A stretch of DNA of 33,892 nucleotides from a virus, in the IMG/VR virus record IMGVR_UViG_3300042863_000489, positions 1-33,892 of that record; one strand, given 5' to 3'. This document shows, in pieces, positions 1-9,405 of this stretch. The translations under genes were made by a program, and so were the position numbers. The notes beneath the pieces are model-generated. The model saw only the letters and a program-made list of their open reading frames with translations. It did not search any database and was not told the DNA's origin. Position 1 is the first letter of the stretch. Each line of letters begins with the position of its first letter.

Positions 1-585
1 TGCTGCTGCTGCTGCTAATGCTTCTGTTTTTGCTGTGACAACTGCGGCATTTGCTGCATCTGCTTCTGCCCTTGCTGCAACAGCCTTTGCATCTGCTGCT
101 GCTGCTGCTGCAGCCGCTGCAATTGCAGCATCATTTGCTCCATCTGCTACATCTGCTGCTGCTGCTGCATCTGCTGCTGCTTGAGCTGCATCTGCTGCTG
201 CTTGAGCTGCATCTGCTGCTGCTGCATCTGCTGCTTCCTGTGCTGCTTCCGCGTCCCCCTGAGCAGTAGGGTCAGTAATTGGATAGTAAGTATTATCATT
301 GCCAGAGTAGATAGAAGATGAACCGTCTGTAGTACTAACAACTAATAATCCATCTTTAGGATTTTGTACAACAACATTGTTAATATCTGTTTCAGGAGTT
401 GTTATTGCAGTACCAAAATTAACTTCATCTGCCGTAATAGTCTCGGGGGCAATGGCGGCAGCAGTAACTACTTTTCTCTGTAACTTTGTACGGACAGGGC
501 GGCGCTCGAGGTAGCGCATACGGCGCTGGACATCAGCAAGATTTGTTCCTAGATTTTTAGTTCTAGCTCTGCGTCTACTTGGCAT
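1..585 (-). CDS. Ala-rich tail protein, N-terminal part (3' end beyond the window)
   Basis: The frame is open from an ATG at 585 to the window edge, giving 195 codons without a stop. An AGGAGG at 595-600 lies nine bases upstream, and the gene overlaps the end of the tail-hub gene by 11 bases. The first ~45 residues are basic (many Arg and Lys) and could anchor it to the baseplate. A short beta-type segment follows (about residues 50-100). The remainder is almost entirely Ala with regularly spaced Asp and Gln, in repeats such as ADAAQAA, which predict a long helical or trimeric coiled-coil shaft. Position after the tail hub and this shaft architecture suggest a tail-fibre or tail-tip protein. 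The receptor-binding end is not in the window, so the role is inference. Confidence 0.75.
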   Translation of the reverse strand, partial: MPSRRRARTKNLGTNLADVQRRMRYLERRPVRTKLQRKVVTAAAIAPETITADEVNFGTAITTPETDINNVVVQNPKDGLLVVSTTDGSSSIYSGNDNTYYPITDPTAQGDAEAAQEAADAAAADAAQAAADAAQAAADAAAAADVADGANDAAIAAAAAAAAADAKAVAARAEADAANAAVVTAKTEALAAAAA

Positions 586-2986
586 TGCGCCTATCCTCCT
601 TAAACTCACTAATAAGTTCTAAGTCTACCTTTTCAGGGAAAGCAGGAGATTCTGGGACACTTACTTTGTAGCCAACAATTTTACGAACAATGACATCAGA
701 ACGTGGCTCTAAATCACTACCAATACGCATTCTTACAAAGTCATCATCAATAATAATGGTGCACCAATCTCCAGGAAGATAGTCTCCTACAGCAGGGGAT
801 AGTGAACCATTTACAGAAATACTAAATGTCATCTCTGGTGGACGAGCCTCTAGAAGATACTCTTCAGCGTAGTCATAAAGCATCGCCTCTCCTGCTTGGT
901 CATTAGAGCTAGATTCAATCTGGTCAAGTACTGGCCAACCTGCCCCTAATAAATCTAAAGAACTTGCTGCAGCATAAGGCTGGCTTGCTTCACCATCAAG
1001 ACCATCTTTATTTCCACCAACCCACATTCTGGTTGCAGCCTGCTCTGCTGACTCGTCAATTTTAAATTCAATAATATTTCCAGGGTATTCAAAAACATAC
1101 TGGTCTGCACCTAAAACACTCGTAGGATGGACTAAACCAATAAATCCATAGCAAGGGGTAGAGGGGACGTTAAGTTTGTATGACTTATAAGTGAAAGTAG
1201 TAGATGTAGGGATGCTTTCAACAACAATTGTTCCATCAAAAGCAAGTCCTACATCAGTCACAACAACCTCTTGACCTACTACTAACAAATGCGCATCCTG
1301 TGTTGTTAAAGTAGCAGTGTTAGAAGTAAGAGCCTTGTTAGTTACAATTACCTTTTGAGGAGGGGGAATAAATGGTACAAATCTAAAAGTTCTTGTAAAC
1401 TGTCCATCTTGAAAGTCGCAGTCAATACGGTATTCAAAGCCGTTAATATCTTTAGTAAAGTCTTCTAAAATCTCTCCAAAGTATCTTAAATCAGAGCCTC
1501 TAAATACCTGCTGAGTGACTCCGATATATTTATTGCTTATCTGGTCTGTTACGCCAATATCAGCATCAGAGTTTCCAGAGAAAGAGCCAAATGTTCCAGC
1601 AACGGCTCTTCCACCCCATTTAATAATTCCACCATCTACTGCTTCTGCAGCGGTGTTGAGAGTACTAAACACGCTATATCTAAAAGTTGTTGTGTTTATT
1701 ACCTTAGAAACTACAAATGTTCCATCATAAGCCTCATCGTTTATTTCTACTACAACTGTCTTATTTTTTGATAGTCCATGCGCTGTGGCGGTAACAAGAA
1801 CTGCTGTTTTATAAGAGAGTTCGCCTGCTTCTACAGCAGTAGGTGCCATATCTGCTACTGATTTTACATATGTAAAAGTTGTAGTAGTTGGCACAGAGGA
1901 GACTACATATCTTCCATTAAAGTTTGTATCTACTAGTTGAATAGCAACCTCGTCCCCGACAGCTAAATCATGAGCAACAGTAGTGGTTAAGGTTATAACA
2001 TTGTTAGATGCAGATTTAGTTCCTACAGTGTAGACATTAGTTACAGTTGCTTTTGTTATTACGTTATAAGTGTTTATACCAGTTACGGCTGTTGAACTAA
2101 TACTTGAAGTACTTCCAGAGACCTGAAAGGATACTGAACTAGAGGTAGGTATTGCCGTGATGGTCTGATACCCATTAAGAGCAGAATCAACATCTACAAT
2201 CTCTATAAGTTGGCCTTCTATTAAGTCATGAACGTTAGAAAAAGTAAGAGTTGCTAAGCCAGATGTCATAGTTTTATTAGTTACTGAATACTCATTTTCT
2301 GAGGCTGGCTTGATAGCATCATTTACAAATTGATTTTCACCAAAGTCATCTGTGAGCCAACCAAGAATGTCTCTAGTAACGTCATAAGCATCAACAATAG
2401 TTCTTGCAGTACCAGTACTAGATGGACTGATAGGAGAAAGGTTTGCGGTGCTTGCAAAAGTAAAACTTGCTAAAGAAGGTGTCTCAGTTATAACGTGAGT
2501 TCCGTTAAGACTAGTATTTAAATTAAGAATTTTTACTGTATCACCAGCAAGGAATCCGTGTTCTACATCTGTGTAGACAGTAGCAGTACCTGAACCAGCC
2601 TTGTACTGCGAGCAATAGATTTCCTCCGAGCCGTAATATAAGGTCTGCCAAACAGCACGATGATATAAGTAACTAATCCACTCTTGCCCATCAACTGTTA
2701 AACTTTTATTAGATGGAGAGTAGCTGCGGCTCCAGATGATGCCGCCCCAGACGCAGACTCCGTTACGCAGTACATAAAGTGCTGTCTTTCCAGGCATAGT
2801 TGTTTCGTATAAATTCAAATTTTGAGTTGCTTCAATGACTGGAATTTCTCCAGAAAAACTTCCAGCTTTACTTAAAGAACGCTCAAAACTAACATTAGTG
2901 AAAGGAATTTCTGCAATTACATTATTTGTTAAGAGGTCGGCAACGTAATAGCGATACTCCGCTAGTACTATCTCGTTTCTTGCCAT
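575..2986 (-). CDS. Tail hub / minor tail protein with five FCCH-like beta domains
   Basis: 803 residues, ATG start at 2986 with an AAGGAAA ribosome site. It follows the distal tail gene and precedes a fibre-like gene, the usual place of the tail hub that plugs the tail tip. Residues 1-120, 455-540 and 605-803 look like the hub body, resembling actinophage minor tail proteins with patterns such as NGVCVWGG near residue 75. Five copies of a ~55-residue beta module are inserted, at about 130-182, 234-297, 312-378, 388-440 and 546-602. Each has the pattern A-H-G/D-L...G-x-x-V...FNGT...V-P-T-T-T-F-T-Y. This matches my memory of the E1-FCCH-like domain often annotated in phage tail proteins. These copies probably decorate the tip and could bind the cell surface. 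Hub assignment is by context and partial resemblance. Confidence 0.75.
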   Translation of the reverse strand: MARNEIVLAEYRYYVADLLTNNVIAEIPFTNVSFERSLSKAGSFSGEIPVIEATQNLNLYETTMPGKTALYVLRNGVCVWGGIIWSRSYSPSNKSLTVDGQEWISYLYHRAVWQTLYYGSEEIYCSQYKAGSGTATVYTDVEHGFLAGDTVKILNLNTSLNGTHVITETPSLASFTFASTANLSPISPSSTGTARTIVDAYDVTRDILGWLTDDFGENQFVNDAIKPASENEYSVTNKTMTSGLATLTFSNVHDLIEGQLIEIVDVDSALNGYQTITAIPTSSSVSFQVSGSTSSISSTAVTGINTYNVITKATVTNVYTVGTKSASNNVITLTTTVAHDLAVGDEVAIQLVDTNFNGRYVVSSVPTTTTFTYVKSVADMAPTAVEAGELSYKTAVLVTATAHGLSKNKTVVVEINDEAYDGTFVVSKVINTTTFRYSVFSTLNTAAEAVDGGIIKWGGRAVAGTFGSFSGNSDADIGVTDQISNKYIGVTQQVFRGSDLRYFGEILEDFTKDINGFEYRIDCDFQDGQFTRTFRFVPFIPPPQKVIVTNKALTSNTATLTTQDAHLLVVGQEVVVTDVGLAFDGTIVVESIPTSTTFTYKSYKLNVPSTPCYGFIGLVHPTSVLGADQYVFEYPGNIIEFKIDESAEQAATRMWVGGNKDGLDGEASQPYAAASSLDLLGAGWPVLDQIESSSNDQAGEAMLYDYAEEYLLEARPPEMTFSISVNGSLSPAVGDYLPGDWCTIIIDDDFVRMRIGSDLEPRSDVIVRKIVGYKVSVPESPAFPEKVDLELISEFKEDRRNAK

Positions 2987-3013
2987 GTCATTATTTCCTT
3001 TGCGTAAAGTGTA

Positions 3014-4171
3014 TTAACCGAGGTGGCCAGACCTGTATTCAACATCAATCTTTGCAGCAGATGCCGAGGCTGCACCTTCATCAGAGAAAGAAATTACATT
3101 TGCTCCAGGAGATAAAGTAATCCAGTCGTTATATACCTCTAGTTTACTGCGTGCACCATAGTACTCGCCGTTTAGGTACACGTTTCTATTGTATGTATCA
3201 ATTTCTAAAGTGTCAGGGCCGTATGCTAAAGACCCAGATGCTGCTCCATATGAAACATTTGTTCCCGTAGCCTCGTAAGTAAACTGAGTAGATGTTGCAG
3301 AATCTCCGATAATGCTTGTAACAACCTGTTCGCCATTGTATGGAGTGCCGAGTCCAGAGATGGTTACTACGTCTCCAGGGACTAGTCCATGGGCTGCTGT
3401 GGTCCCAATAGTAACTAGAGAGTCTGTTATTCCTCTGTTGTTAATAGTCTTAGTAACCGCACCACGCAAACTTCCAATGATTGTTATGAATTCTTCATTT
3501 GTATTGTTGGAGATTACTGCTGGCCCAACAATGGGACCCGTAACTGTTATATATGTACTAACAGGGAAGTTTCCATTGTTTGTGATAGTCCCTAAACCTG
3601 TACGAGAAGGGGATGTAGATTTACAAAGAATTTGTGAAGTAAAATATCCGTCAGGGTCTGAAGCGTTCCACTCATACTTAAGCGGGTCGGCAGCACGAAG
3701 TCCAATAGAAAATTCAATACGACCACGGGCAGATACAGATTCAAACTCAGGTTCACCACTGAGACGCACCCAAGAGGCTTTTATTGGACTCTCGTTAGTC
3801 TTAAGCCAACCGCCAGAGTAGACAAGATTAGTTGCTGTAATAAGACGATTTCTAGCAGCAGGAGCAAGGGAAGGGTCTGGACAAAGAATTACACCAACAA
3901 GGGTTATGTCTCGTGCATTCCAACGACCTTTAACATCATAAGAACCATCACCCCAACCACGCTTGATATCTATCATGTCAGGTGAGGGGGGTTGCCACCA
4001 ACCAGCAATATCCGTGATAACCCAAACAACTCCATACTCGTCAATTTTATTAAAGACAAAACCGTTGAGGGAGATATCCTCCTGCAACTTCATTCCCGTA
4101 AGATGCGGGAGCGGAAGTGGAGTTAAGGATGAATCTACTTGATTATTTTTATAGCCCTGTGTGTACGTCAT
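3014..4171 (-). CDS. Distal tail protein (Dit-like) with an inserted FCCH-like domain
   Basis: 385 residues. The ATG at 4171 overlaps the tape-measure stop as TAATG, so translation is probably coupled. The location directly after the tape measure and before the hub is diagnostic of distal tail proteins. The N-terminal half (about 25-170) reads as a beta-rich ring-forming domain, with phrases such as KGRWNARDITLVG. The C-terminal half, from about 185, is a beta sandwich with the closing strands LEIDTYNRNVYLNG. One FCCH-like module at about 242-305 (AHGLVPGDVVTISGLG...YNGEQVV...TQFTYE) interrupts this C-terminal domain rather than being appended. The protein should form the hexameric ring that links tail tube to tip. 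Family placement rests on order and general resemblance. Confidence 0.75.
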   Translation of the reverse strand: MTYTQGYKNNQVDSSLTPLPLPHLTGMKLQEDISLNGFVFNKIDEYGVVWVITDIAGWWQPPSPDMIDIKRGWGDGSYDVKGRWNARDITLVGVILCPDPSLAPAARNRLITATNLVYSGGWLKTNESPIKASWVRLSGEPEFESVSARGRIEFSIGLRAADPLKYEWNASDPDGYFTSQILCKSTSPSRTGLGTITNNGNFPVSTYITVTGPIVGPAVISNNTNEEFITIIGSLRGAVTKTINNRGITDSLVTIGTTAAHGLVPGDVVTISGLGTPYNGEQVVTSIIGDSATSTQFTYEATGTNVSYGAASGSLAYGPDTLEIDTYNRNVYLNGEYYGARSKLEVYNDWITLSPGANVISFSDEGAASASAAKIDVEYRSGHLG

Positions 4172-7100
4172 TATGCGGCTCCTCTACGAAGTTGGAATGC
4201 AATCTGACGAGAGACAATTGCTGCCAGTTCACGCTCGTCCATGCCAGCAGAAGGGTTAATTACCATATTGACTGTTGTTCCTTTACCACCAGAAAGTTCG
4301 GCAATGATTGCGCGGTCACGAACTGACAGCCCCTGAGCATCAAGTGGCTCTACGCGCTCAGATTTTCCAGCCTCGGCTAACTGAGCAAAAGTTCCATTAG
4401 AAGATGGACGAACTACACCACCTTTTGCAAGTTTTACTGGCTGAATTTCTTGAAGATTAAATCCAATTGCAGGAGTCTTTAGAGGACCGATACCAATTGA
4501 AGGAATTCTAACTCTGTTAATTGCACGAATAATAAAGTTAATTCCAGAAATAATTGTATTAATTACAGCAGATAGGCCGTTCTTTAAACCATCCCATATT
4601 CCAGCTGCAGCGTTAGCAATTCTAGTTCTGATATTAGTAATATAACTAAGTATTCTTTCGAAGACAGTTTTTGCAGCATTCCAAGCAGTTTCAAGACCAC
4701 TTCTTAATACATTCCATACAGTACTTAGATTATTTCTTACTCTTGTTATGTAGGCTTCCACACCTCTTCTGATGAGGTCCCAAACTACTTGAATACCATT
4801 CCAGACTGCTTCAAGACCAGTTCTTAGGACATCCCAGACAAAACCTAAAATACCCGTGATGATACCTATTTGTATCCGTACACCTGCAACAATTAGGTTC
4901 CAGATACCTTGGATAATATTCCAAACAAATTCAAGACCAGCTCCTAGTCCATTCCAAATTGGACTAAGTATTGCTATAATAAGGCCTACAGCTGGCTCAA
5001 TAATTGCATAGATTGATTTAAAGGTATTTCTAAATAAAGAAACTAATCCTCCAAATGCTTCTCCAAATGCTTCGCCTGCTCCCTGAAAATCTCCAGTAAA
5101 AATTCTAAAAAGTCCTTTTAAAACATTAAAGACAACAACAAATGCATCTTTTACTGCAGCAAAAATATAAATAAGACCTGTAATTGCTCCACCAAGATTG
5201 TCAATCATAAATCCTACTAATGTTTTTAGTGGAGGCATTACATATGTTGCTATAAAATCACCAACATTTTTTAAGAATTCTTTAAAGCTTTTCATACCAC
5301 TGCCAGAACCGCCGCCAAAAGCATCATCAAATGCCTTTTTTATTTTTTCAAAGTTTGCTAAAAGTTTTTCTTTAATAAATGCGCCAAGTTCTGCAATAGA
5401 CTTCCTAAACTTCTCACTCTGAGTATAGGCACCAACTAAAATAGCAATTACAACAGCAATAGCAGCAGCAATTGCAACAAATGGCCCTACAGCAAGACCG
5501 ACTTTAGCAGCCATATCAGCAATTACTGTCATCATTGCTCTATACAATGCAGGGCCTGATGTAAGAAATTTAAACATTCTAGAAAATCCACCAACAATTA
5601 CCTTAAATGCAAAGCCACCAATCTTTGCAAGAAAACCGAAGGCTGCTAAAAAAGGAAGAATCTTTGCAGATGTTTTTAAGATATTTTGGCCTAAATCAGT
5701 TGCAAGGAATTTATTAAGTTGTTCTAAAGCAGTAGTTAGTACGCCAAAAAATATCTCAATTGAGCCGCTATCTGTGACAAGTTTTACAAATTTAGCAAAC
5801 TCAATTCCTAGCTCGCTTATGGCAACCATAGCCCCGCCAAGGTCAATTGTGTTGAGAATATCTACTGCTTTACCTATGTTATCGTAGAAAATGCCTAAAG
5901 CAGGGTCATCTGCAAACCTAATAAACCCGCCAAAAATCTTACCTAAAAGTTCAAGAAGTTTTACTCCATTCTCTGCAGCTTTTGCAAAAAACTCCTTAAT
6001 CGGCTTTCCATCAATACTTGTAAGATTCTTAAAACTCTCTGTTATTTTTTTAAAGTACTCTAAAAATATCTGTCCGCCGCTACCTGGACCTGTGTTGGCG
6101 TCAAAAAGTTTACCTAGTCCGCCAAAAACATTGCTAAATATCTTACCTAAGTCTGAGAAAATGCCTTTGGCTACTGCAAATCTATCTGAAAGTTTTTTTA
6201 CTCCTTCTGTAGTGTTAAGAGTCATCTTCCAAGCATTTGTTAGCGAGACAAGCCAGTCACCAAATGCATCAATAAGAGGTTTTGCAGTATCAAGAATAAT
6301 GAGGAAGACTTCATAAAGATTGGCTCCAGCCTCGCCAAATTTACGTAAAAGTTCATCATTTGTCTTCCAGACACTTTGTAATCTTGCTAGATTCTCTGCC
6401 GAAGTGATTGTTTTAGAGAAATTTATTGCTACATCTCCTAAGGCACTACCAGTTCCTTGGAGAAGGTCCTTAAATATTTTTATATTGTCAGTTGAAAAAA
6501 GATTCTTTAGTGCTACTGTTAGTTTAGGGAAAAGGTCCTTGCCAGCAGCAGCTTTAAGCTCTTTAAAAACCTCTTTAAGAGATACAATGTATTTAACAAA
6601 ATCTTGAGCCTCAGGGGAAAGTTCTTTTAAAGCATCTTTATAAGCATCAACGGCATCTTTGTTTTCTTTTATATCCTTGACTGCCTCGGCAGCATCATCT
6701 CTATTCTCAGTTGCGCTTTGAATGGCTCTTGCGTTTTCAAGTTTAGTTTCTGTTAGGTTCTCTGTAGCATCATTTACTGCTTTTATTGCTGAAACTACAT
6801 TCTCTTGACCATCAACTTGTTGTTTAAAAGTTCCCATCGCAGCATTTTTTGCTTCTGTCTTTTTAAGGTCATTATTTTTATCAATTGCGCGGCGATAGTT
6901 TAAATCAGCCTCTGCAAAAGCAAGTTCTGCTTCTTTTCTAGCGCGAGAGTTGGGAGGAAGGTCTGATACACGAGCAAGAGTTTCACGTGCTTTTTCTAGC
7001 TGAATTGCTGCTTTTTGCTCCGCAATTGCAGCATCTTCTGAGTCAAAACCTAGTTGTTGTAAGTCTTCAATAGCCTGTTCACGAGCCTTATGTAATTCGT

Positions 7101-7689
7101 TTTCCGCATCAACAAGGGCACGTTTTGCTCTTATCTCTGCTTTTGCTGCATCTTCATATGCTTTAGCTAAAGCCCTCTGAGCACGTTCTAATGCTTTATT
7201 TGCTTTTTCAAGTTGCTTTGCGTTGCCAGCGCCTGCTTTTGCTGCTTTATTTCCAGCAGAGATTGCTTTTCCAACTCCAGCAAATGCTAGTTTTACAGTT
7301 ACAGCGGCTTGGGCCAGAGACATCATAGATGAACCGAGAACTGCCATGGCAGGTAAGGTAATAGCGCCAATTATGGAGCCCAAAGAAATTAATCCCGTAC
7401 CTAAAACACCAATTGTTCCAGCTAGAGCCTGTAGGATCGGGGCAAGAGTGTATCCTTTTCTAGTAAGGCTACTAAACTTTTTACTTGCTTCTTCGCTTTC
7501 TTTGAGGAAGTTTTTGAACATTCCTCCACCGCCACCACCACGTTTAAATCCGTTATTGAAAGCACGACCAGTTCTATCACCAGCAGCTCCGCCTTCTTTA
7601 TCAACATCTTTAAGTTTGTCTCTAATATCTTTATCAATACCAGTAGTGATGGCATGTATCATCACATAAGCATCACCTATAATTGCCAC
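4171..7689 (-). CDS. Tail tape measure protein
   Basis: 1172 residues. The start is a GTG at 7689 with a near-perfect AGGAGGTGAT ribosome site, which favours it over the ATG that begins inside that site. It is the longest tail gene and sits after the chaperone pair. N-terminal residues to about 60 are Gly-rich. A hydrophobic stretch spans about 80-145 and a charged coiled coil about 150-370 (many Ala, Lys, Glu). A second strongly hydrophobic stretch lies near 690-760. Residues about 895-1030 carry tandem Trp-containing units such as VWDVLRTGLEAVWN, typical of tape-measure repeats. The C-terminus has the SGGKGTTVNMVINPSAG signature of the family. The general 0.15 nm per residue rule implies a tail of roughly 175 nm. 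Confidence 0.92.
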   Translation of the reverse strand: MAIIGDAYVMIHAITTGIDKDIRDKLKDVDKEGGAAGDRTGRAFNNGFKRGGGGGGMFKNFLKESEEASKKFSSLTRKGYTLAPILQALAGTIGVLGTGLISLGSIIGAITLPAMAVLGSSMMSLAQAAVTVKLAFAGVGKAISAGNKAAKAGAGNAKQLEKANKALERAQRALAKAYEDAAKAEIRAKRALVDAENELHKAREQAIEDLQQLGFDSEDAAIAEQKAAIQLEKARETLARVSDLPPNSRARKEAELAFAEADLNYRRAIDKNNDLKKTEAKNAAMGTFKQQVDGQENVVSAIKAVNDATENLTETKLENARAIQSATENRDDAAEAVKDIKENKDAVDAYKDALKELSPEAQDFVKYIVSLKEVFKELKAAAGKDLFPKLTVALKNLFSTDNIKIFKDLLQGTGSALGDVAINFSKTITSAENLARLQSVWKTNDELLRKFGEAGANLYEVFLIILDTAKPLIDAFGDWLVSLTNAWKMTLNTTEGVKKLSDRFAVAKGIFSDLGKIFSNVFGGLGKLFDANTGPGSGGQIFLEYFKKITESFKNLTSIDGKPIKEFFAKAAENGVKLLELLGKIFGGFIRFADDPALGIFYDNIGKAVDILNTIDLGGAMVAISELGIEFAKFVKLVTDSGSIEIFFGVLTTALEQLNKFLATDLGQNILKTSAKILPFLAAFGFLAKIGGFAFKVIVGGFSRMFKFLTSGPALYRAMMTVIADMAAKVGLAVGPFVAIAAAIAVVIAILVGAYTQSEKFRKSIAELGAFIKEKLLANFEKIKKAFDDAFGGGSGSGMKSFKEFLKNVGDFIATYVMPPLKTLVGFMIDNLGGAITGLIYIFAAVKDAFVVVFNVLKGLFRIFTGDFQGAGEAFGEAFGGLVSLFRNTFKSIYAIIEPAVGLIIAILSPIWNGLGAGLEFVWNIIQGIWNLIVAGVRIQIGIITGILGFVWDVLRTGLEAVWNGIQVVWDLIRRGVEAYITRVRNNLSTVWNVLRSGLETAWNAAKTVFERILSYITNIRTRIANAAAGIWDGLKNGLSAVINTIISGINFIIRAINRVRIPSIGIGPLKTPAIGFNLQEIQPVKLAKGGVVRPSSNGTFAQLAEAGKSERVEPLDAQGLSVRDRAIIAELSGGKGTTVNMVINPSAGMDERELAAIVSRQIAFQLRRGAA

Positions 7690-7709
7690 AAGCCATCACC
7701 TCCTAGTAT

Positions 7710-8156
7710 TTAGCCCAGCGGGGCGTCTAATGTCTTTCCAAACGGTAGTGCTGCATCAGGATTAAAATCTGTAGAAGGTACAAATGGCTTTGTCGCTGCC
7801 TTAGCAGGATCAAAAGGAACTACATCGCTGTAGTCGTATCCACCTTCTTCAGGTTCTAAATCCGAGTAATCTGTATTGCTTGAAGAAGAGTGCTTATACT
7901 CTTTTTCATAGAACTCTCGATATATAATCTTTCTTATCTTGTTCTTTGCGTCAACTTGTTCTCCACTAGTGGCGTTTGTATAGTCTTCTTCAAAGATGAC
8001 ATGTATTACATCCAGCATTTCTGCCGAGTCCATCTCTCCAAGACGTAGGCCGCTCATCAGTGCTTTCCCGTTGACATAAGGCCAATGGTCTACTGCCCAC
8101 TCAAGGAGTCCGTTGGCCCCGCTGTGGGACGGCCTGAGTACTGTTCTACCAGCCAT
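7710..8156 (-). CDS. Tail assembly chaperone, frameshifted (T) part
   Basis: 148-codon frame overlapping the end of the upstream chaperone gene in the -1 frame. Tape measures are usually preceded by a G/GT chaperone pair, and the arrangement here fits. The relation between frames is that of a -1 shift, and the downstream frame has a stop just above 8165, so the shift would have to occur between there and 8090. A shift at GGGG (8117-8120) would give a 241-residue fusion, 106 residues from the upstream frame plus 135 from this one. The fused part contains helices rich in charged residues (RKIIYREFYEKEY) and an acidic, Tyr-rich tail. Independent initiation at ATG 8156, with a weak AGGTGA upstream, is the alternative. 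Confidence 0.7.
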   Translation of the reverse strand: MAGRTVLRPSHSGANGLLEWAVDHWPYVNGKALMSGLRLGEMDSAEMLDVIHVIFEEDYTNATSGEQVDAKNKIRKIIYREFYEKEYKHSSSSNTDYSDLEPEEGGYDYSDVVPFDPAKAATKPFVPSTDFNPDAALPFGKTLDAPLG

Positions 8157-8434
8157 GATGTAATTTCACCTAGAGATTCAACAGTAACAATCTTGTCTGA
8201 CTCTAAGAGAGCATTGAAGCGCTCATAGCTTTCAGGCATAAGAGCCTTGCCAAAAAACCCTGTAACTAAGCTAGCGGCATCTGAAGAATTTTCAGATGAT
8301 GCTGCAGCAACCATATCTAGAAGTACTTTTCCTTGAAGTGATGTTTTGCAGTGGAACTCTTCATCGTACAATTTGAACGATAATGGTTCTGTAACAATAT
8401 CGGTACTACCGAAGTCTTTGAATCTACTTGTCAT
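8090..8434 (-). CDS. Tail assembly chaperone (G part)
   Basis: 114 residues, ATG at 8434 preceded by the purine-rich AGGAAAAGGAAAC. It begins with a short beta segment (PLSFKLYDEEFHCK) followed by helices. It ends in SGRPTAGPTDSLSG, similar to the disordered ends of zero-frame chaperones that I know from actinophages. It would bind the tape measure during tail assembly and is not expected in the mature virion. The next frame overlaps its end by 67 bases, which is where a programmed frameshift would act. Confidence 0.75.
   Translation of the reverse strand: MTSRFKDFGSTDIVTEPLSFKLYDEEFHCKTSLQGKVLLDMVAAASSENSSDAASLVTGFFGKALMPESYERFNALLESDKIVTVESLGEITSWLVEQYSGRPTAGPTDSLSGQ
8117..8120 (-). promoter_or_regulatory. 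Candidate -1 ribosomal frameshift site (GGGG)
   Basis: In the upstream chaperone frame the codons read ACA GCG GGG CCA. The P-site tRNA on GGG could slip back one base and still pair with GGG, entering the downstream frame at GCC. No classical X-XXY-YYZ heptamer is present in the 76-base overlap that permits the shift, so this is the best candidate, not a proven site. Confidence 0.4.
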
Positions 8435-8493
8435 GTTTCCTTTTCCTCGTTTCTCTTATGTCTTTTTACTATTTACATAGTAATATTATTATT

Positions 8494-8877
8494 TTACATT
8501 ACTTTTCTTAGGTTGTCTGAGAGATATCTATTGGCTTTTGTCCCTGGGTGCATGACCGAGTGGGCATAAACAATAGAAGAACCTTTAACAAATCTAAGAA
8601 CTTTTGCATTATTAGCAACAATTAAGTGAGGTTTTGTACCCTCATGGTGCATCAATGCGTAGTTAAGTCTAGAGCCAACCATCACATATTGCCCACGCGG
8701 GTCACGCATGTGTCGCATGTGAATAGATGCCCTAAGTGCCCCTGTTCGGACTCCTACCTGAGCCTTTGCCAGAACTTCTAGTTTTCTACCCTTACTTGCA
8801 AGGTGTTTTCCAACCATGCCATTAGGATTATTAAATACAAAATCATATGCTGGCTTTCTAATTACAAATCTAGCCAT
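8494..8877 (-). CDS. HK97 gp10-like neck / tail-completion protein
   Basis: 127 residues. ATG at 8877 overlaps the upstream stop as TAATG. The sequence has the hallmarks of the HK97 gp10 group: a basic helical N-terminus, then VGVRTGALRASIHMR, then a Gly-rich beta strand (YVMVGSRLNYALMHHEGTKPH) split here by natural turns, and a C-terminal basic helix. Proteins of this group act at the joint between head and tail. The position between the completion protein and the chaperones is typical. Confidence 0.8.
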   Translation of the reverse strand: MARFVIRKPAYDFVFNNPNGMVGKHLASKGRKLEVLAKAQVGVRTGALRASIHMRHMRDPRGQYVMVGSRLNYALMHHEGTKPHLIVANNAKVLRFVKGSSIVYAHSVMHPGTKANRYLSDNLRKVM

Positions 8878-9380
8878 TATGGAATTGCTGCCGTAAGTGT
8901 CAAGGTCACTGTTTGATATCCGCCCTCAGGAGCGTTGACTTCAACAGTTGCAATAACTCCAAGACCAAAACCAGAAGCCTCCCAAGTATCTAACTGAGCA
9001 GCGCTGTCAAGAAGAATCCAAGCATCGTAGGCAGAAACTTCTGCATATGATTCAATGGTCTCGGCTGCTGGTGCTTTACCGCTAGGTCCAACTGTTGGTA
9101 CTTGTCTAGAAACAGCAACAGTTATAGTTGCACTGCGTGGGTCTGAGCATCGACGTGGAGATGTTGCTTCATCTCCTGGAGCACCTACATACATTTGGAT
9201 AAGAGAGACTACAACTTGTTCGCAGTCTACTGCAGGCGCACCTAGTGTCCAGTATTTTCTAAAAGGAAGTGGCATGTTGTATGAGGCATAAGATGTAACA
9301 ACTTGGTCAAGAACTGCCTGCATAAAAACGGCAAGGTTTTTAGCGTTACTGCTAACTGTTGCTTTATTTATATTAATCAT
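8877..9380 (-). CDS. Head-tail completion / tail terminator-type protein
   Basis: 167 residues, ATG at 9380 with an AGGAG ribosome site. The pattern LGAPAVDCEQVVVSL near residue 50, followed by PRRCSDPRSATITVAVSR and a C-terminal GGYQTVTLTLTAAIP, resembles a recurrent actinophage protein in the neck region. The fold should be an alpha-beta sandwich that caps the tail tube or closes the neck. Its neighbours on both sides are neck proteins. Whether it is the terminator or a stopper cannot be told from the sequence alone. Confidence 0.65.
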   Translation of the reverse strand: MININKATVSSNAKNLAVFMQAVLDQVVTSYASYNMPLPFRKYWTLGAPAVDCEQVVVSLIQMYVGAPGDEATSPRRCSDPRSATITVAVSRQVPTVGPSGKAPAAETIESYAEVSAYDAWILLDSAAQLDTWEASGFGLGVIATVEVNAPEGGYQTVTLTLTAAIP

Positions 9381-9405
9381 GTCACTCCTATGCGTCGTTT
9401 TATAT

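Noticed and set aside
51-269. Leu/His-rich plus-strand frame
   Set aside because: It is an artefact of the Ala-codon repeats of the partial tail protein on the other strand.
7676-7698. Short ATG frame that begins inside the tape-measure ribosome site
   Set aside because: It stops after seven codons. The GTG at 7689 opens the full tape-measure frame with ideal spacing.
8466-8492. Hairpin ACTAT-TTAC-ATAGT as a terminator between the gp10-like and chaperone genes
   Set aside because: The stem is five AT-rich base pairs, and on the transcribed strand only a short A-run, not a T-run, follows.
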